Assembly: GCA_019237595.1 (NCBI GenBank)
Contig: JAFAGU010000306.1
Location: 1-6,009 of the forward strand
DNA length: 6,009 nt
DNA from: Betaproteobacteria bacterium
GTDB lineage: Bacteria > Pseudomonadota > Gammaproteobacteria > Burkholderiales > SG8-39
Direction of reading: 5' to 3'
The translations under genes and the position numbers were made by a program. This document shows positions 4,260-6,009 of this stretch, in pieces. The stretch's first letter is position 1, and each line of letters begins with the position of its first letter. Below the pieces are notes generated by a model that was not told the origin of the DNA, searched no databases, and worked only from the letters and a program-made list of their open reading frames with translations.

Positions 4260-5848
4260 GGCGCGGTCGCGAGGTCGAGCGTCTTCACGAAGCGCTCGGC
4301 GTTCTGGTAGCCGATGACCCGCAGTCCCTTGATCTCGCGTCCCTGCGCATCGAAGAAGATGATGCCGGGCGGACCGAAAAGCGAAAAACGCTTGAGAAGC
4401 GCCTTGTGCTCGGCGGAGTTGGCGGTCACGTCCGCCTGCAAGAGCAGCATGCCGTCGAGCTTCTGCCGCACGGCCGGATCGGAGAAGGTGAACTTCTCCA
4501 TCTCCTTGCACGAGACGCACCAGTCTGCGTAGAAGTCGAGCATCGCAGGCTTGCCCGCCGAGAGCAGCTTCGCCTCGAGCTCGGCGTTCGACGCCACGCG
4601 CACGAACCCCACCTCGCCGCCGCCGGGAGCGAGCACCGGCCAGACGATCCAGACCGCGACCGCGAGGAGCAGCACACCAAAGACCTGCTTTACCCGGTTG
4701 AGCCACGGGCCGGACTTCGGCAGGAACGCGCCCTCGGACACGCCGACCACGATGAGCGGCAACCCCATGCCGAGCGCCATTGCGAAGAGCGCGGCCCCCC
4801 CGAGGGCGACGTCCCGGGTCTGCGAGATGTAGAGGAGCGCACCTGCAAGCGGCGCTGCCACGCAGGGGCTGACGATGATGGCGGAAAGGACGCCCATCGC
4901 CGCCACCGAGGCTATGCGCCCGCCTTCCAGCCGGCTGTGCGCTGCGTGCGCCCGGCGATGAAGGAACTGCGGGAGCTGCAGGTCGTACCAGCCGAACATC
5001 GAGAGCGCGAGCGCGACGAAGACGAGCGCGAATGCGCCGAGCACCCATGCGTTCTGGAGCGCGGCCGCGAGGAGCGTTCCAGAGAACGCGGCGGCCACGC
5101 CGGCGGCGGCATACGCGACCGCCATGCCCAGGACATAGGAAAGCGATAGCGCGAGGCCGCGGCCCTTGTTGAGGCGCCGGCCCTCGCCGGCGATGATGCC
5201 CGAAAGGATCGGGATCATCGGAAGGACGCAGGGCGTAAAGGCGAGGAGAAGCCCGAAGCCGAGGAACCCGGCCACGACGAGGAGCGCGTTCCCCTCGAAG
5301 AGTCTGGCAATCTCGCGGTCGCTTGCGAAAAGCGAGAACCTCGAGCCGGCACCGAGCGGCTCGTCCGGCGCCGTAGAAAGCTCGGGCGCCGACGGCCCCG
5401 GGGCAGCGGCGAGCACGATGCGCGCTCGCGAATCCATGGGGACGTAGCAGATGCCGGCGTCTGCGCAGCCTTGCGAAGTTACATTCAGCTCGACGGCGCT
5501 TCCCGGCGCAGCCGCCTCGACCGGCAGGCGGATGCGCACCTGCTTGCGGTACGTTTCCATCTCGCCGAAGAACTCGTCCTTGTGCTTTTCGCCGCGCGGA
5601 AAGACCGGAGCGCCCAGGCGCGCCGCGCCCCCGTTCTCTATCGCGAAGCGAAAGCGCTCGCGGTAGAGGTAGTAGCCGGGTGCGATGTCGAAGCGCACCT
5701 CGATCGAATGATCGTCGACGGCGCGGGCGGAGAACGCGAACGCCTTCTCCGGCTCCAGGAGGTCGGCCTGCTTGCCGAATAAGCTCCCCTGCGCACCGGT
5801 GGGGGCGGCGAGGGCGCAGAAGGCCAGCATTGCAAGGATCCGGATCAC
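4256..5848 (-). CDS. dsbD: Thiol:disulfide interchange protein DsbD
   Basis: Inner-membrane protein that passes electrons from cytoplasmic thioredoxin to periplasmic thiol carriers, including those for disulfide isomerisation and cytochrome c maturation. The 530 residues contain a signal peptide (1-20, ending PTGAQ), the periplasmic alpha domain with C128 and C134 (SQGCADAGICYVPM), a membrane beta domain of about eight hydrophobic segments (roughly 187-405) with C207 (FTPCVLPM) and C329 (VSPCVAAP), and a C-terminal thioredoxin-like gamma domain with C444-V-S-C447 and the cis-proline region FGPPG (491-495). All six redox cysteines are present. It is slightly shorter than the E. coli protein. 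The start is taken as GTG 5848: it begins the signal peptide, has AGGAAA 7 nt upstream, and overlaps the cutA stop as GTGA. Upstream ATGs would add an unrelated extension inside cutA. Confidence 0.95.
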   Translation of the reverse strand: MIRILAMLAFCALAAPTGAQGSLFGKQADLLEPEKAFAFSARAVDDHSIEVRFDIAPGYYLYRERFRFAIENGGAARLGAPVFPRGEKHKDEFFGEMETYRKQVRIRLPVEAAAPGSAVELNVTSQGCADAGICYVPMDSRARIVLAAAPGPSAPELSTAPDEPLGAGSRFSLFASDREIARLFEGNALLVVAGFLGFGLLLAFTPCVLPMIPILSGIIAGEGRRLNKGRGLALSLSYVLGMAVAYAAAGVAAAFSGTLLAAALQNAWVLGAFALVFVALALSMFGWYDLQLPQFLHRRAHAAHSRLEGGRIASVAAMGVLSAIIVSPCVAAPLAGALLYISQTRDVALGGAALFAMALGMGLPLIVVGVSEGAFLPKSGPWLNRVKQVFGVLLLAVAVWIVWPVLAPGGGEVGFVRVASNAELEAKLLSAGKPAMLDFYADWCVSCKEMEKFTFSDPAVRQKLDGMLLLQADVTANSAEHKALLKRFSLFGPPGIIFFDAQGREIKGLRVIGYQNAERFVKTLDLATAP

Positions 5849-6009
5849 GGCTTCGTTTCCTGCCCCACCCAGGCTAGATAGTCGACGAGTCCCGCGACGA
5901 TTGGGACCGCGATGATTTCCGGAAGTTCGTACGGGTGCAGCCGCCGGATCGCCGCCTCGAGCGCGGCATAGCACTCGGCGCTCGTCTTGATGAGCACCGG
6001 ATGCTCCTC
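5845..6009 (-). CDS. cutA: Divalent cation tolerance protein CutA, C-terminal part
   Basis: The last 54 codons of cutA; the start lies beyond the right edge of the window. The visible part holds the family signature: LIKTSAECYAALEAAI, then HPYELPEII, then VPIVAG and YLAWV near the end. CutA proteins are small trimeric proteins of PII-like fold, long linked to copper and divalent-cation tolerance in E. coli, but their biochemical role is unsettled. The gene ends in TGA (5847-5845), which overlaps the GTG start of dsbD by the four bases GTGA. The two are thus one transcription unit and likely translationally coupled, an arrangement common for cutA and dsbD in proteobacteria. Confidence 0.93.
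   Translation of the reverse strand, partial: EEHPVLIKTSAECYAALEAAIRRLHPYELPEIIAVPIVAGLVDYLAWVGQETKP
5856..5861 (-). promoter_or_regulatory. Ribosome-binding site deciding the GTG start of dsbD
   Basis: AGGAAA on the minus strand lies 7 nt before GTG 5848, inside the last codons of cutA. With the GTGA overlap it supports this start over the upstream in-frame ATG. Confidence 0.6.

Noticed and set aside
3762..5048. 428-codon minus-strand open frame overlapping dsbD and antisense to hemB
   Set aside because: Out-of-frame shadow caused by high GC; the frame carrying DsbD motifs is the real one.
3461..5149. 562-codon plus-strand open frame across hemB and dsbD
   Set aside because: Arg/His-rich shadow of hemB in another frame and of dsbD on the opposite strand; it matches no family, and both true genes are unmistakable.
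1..6009. CRISPR arrays, tRNA or rRNA genes, insertion sequences or attachment sites
   Set aside because: I saw no spaced direct repeats, no tRNA-like cloverleaf, no transposase and no terminal inverted repeats anywhere in the window.

Overview
The window is GC-rich DNA, roughly two-thirds G+C by eye, from a Gram-negative respiratory bacterium. The gene order, a divergent cytochrome c4 / engB pair followed by hemB with dsbD and cutA convergent to it, together with the protein sequences, suggests a betaproteobacterium. The genetic code looks standard: TAA, TAG and TGA all end intact genes, and TGG is used for tryptophan.

Layout, left to right. (1) On the minus strand (1-1147), a cytochrome c' gene is followed after 7 nt by a diheme cytochrome c gene. 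The diheme gene carries an in-frame TGA exactly where the second cysteine of its second CXXCH haem site should be; the reading frame continues intact to the window edge. A terminator-like hairpin with a T-rich tail lies inside this gene's signal-peptide codons. (2) A divergent intergenic region (1148-1299) leads into a plus-strand CHRD-domain lipoprotein (1300-1713), closed by a strong intrinsic terminator. (3) A minus-strand diheme cytochrome c4 (1767-2402) is divergent from engB (2478-3107), and the two share an AT-rich promoter island. (4) Between engB and hemB (3108-3248), the minus strand can form a series of hairpins ending in a canonical terminator. This looks like a small RNA whose main loop carries an anti-Shine-Dalgarno sequence, CUCCUCC. 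(5) hemB (3249-4259) meets dsbD (4256-5848, minus) tail to tail, both stop codons being read from one CTAG. dsbD overlaps the end of cutA (5845 to the window edge) by a GTGA junction.

The genes share a theme. HemB makes porphobilinogen for haem. DsbD carries electrons to the periplasm, where they are needed among other things to reduce the CXXCH cysteines of apocytochromes c. Three c-type cytochromes lie in the same 6 kb. EngB (ribosome assembly) and CutA are housekeeping passengers of a familiar neighbourhood.

The most interesting non-coding element is the candidate antisense small RNA upstream of hemB. I recall a published 'hemB / anti-hemB' RNA motif from betaproteobacteria, so the family may be known even if its targets are not. 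The second point of interest is the TGA in the haem-binding motif, most simply a recent nonsense mutation or sequencing error.
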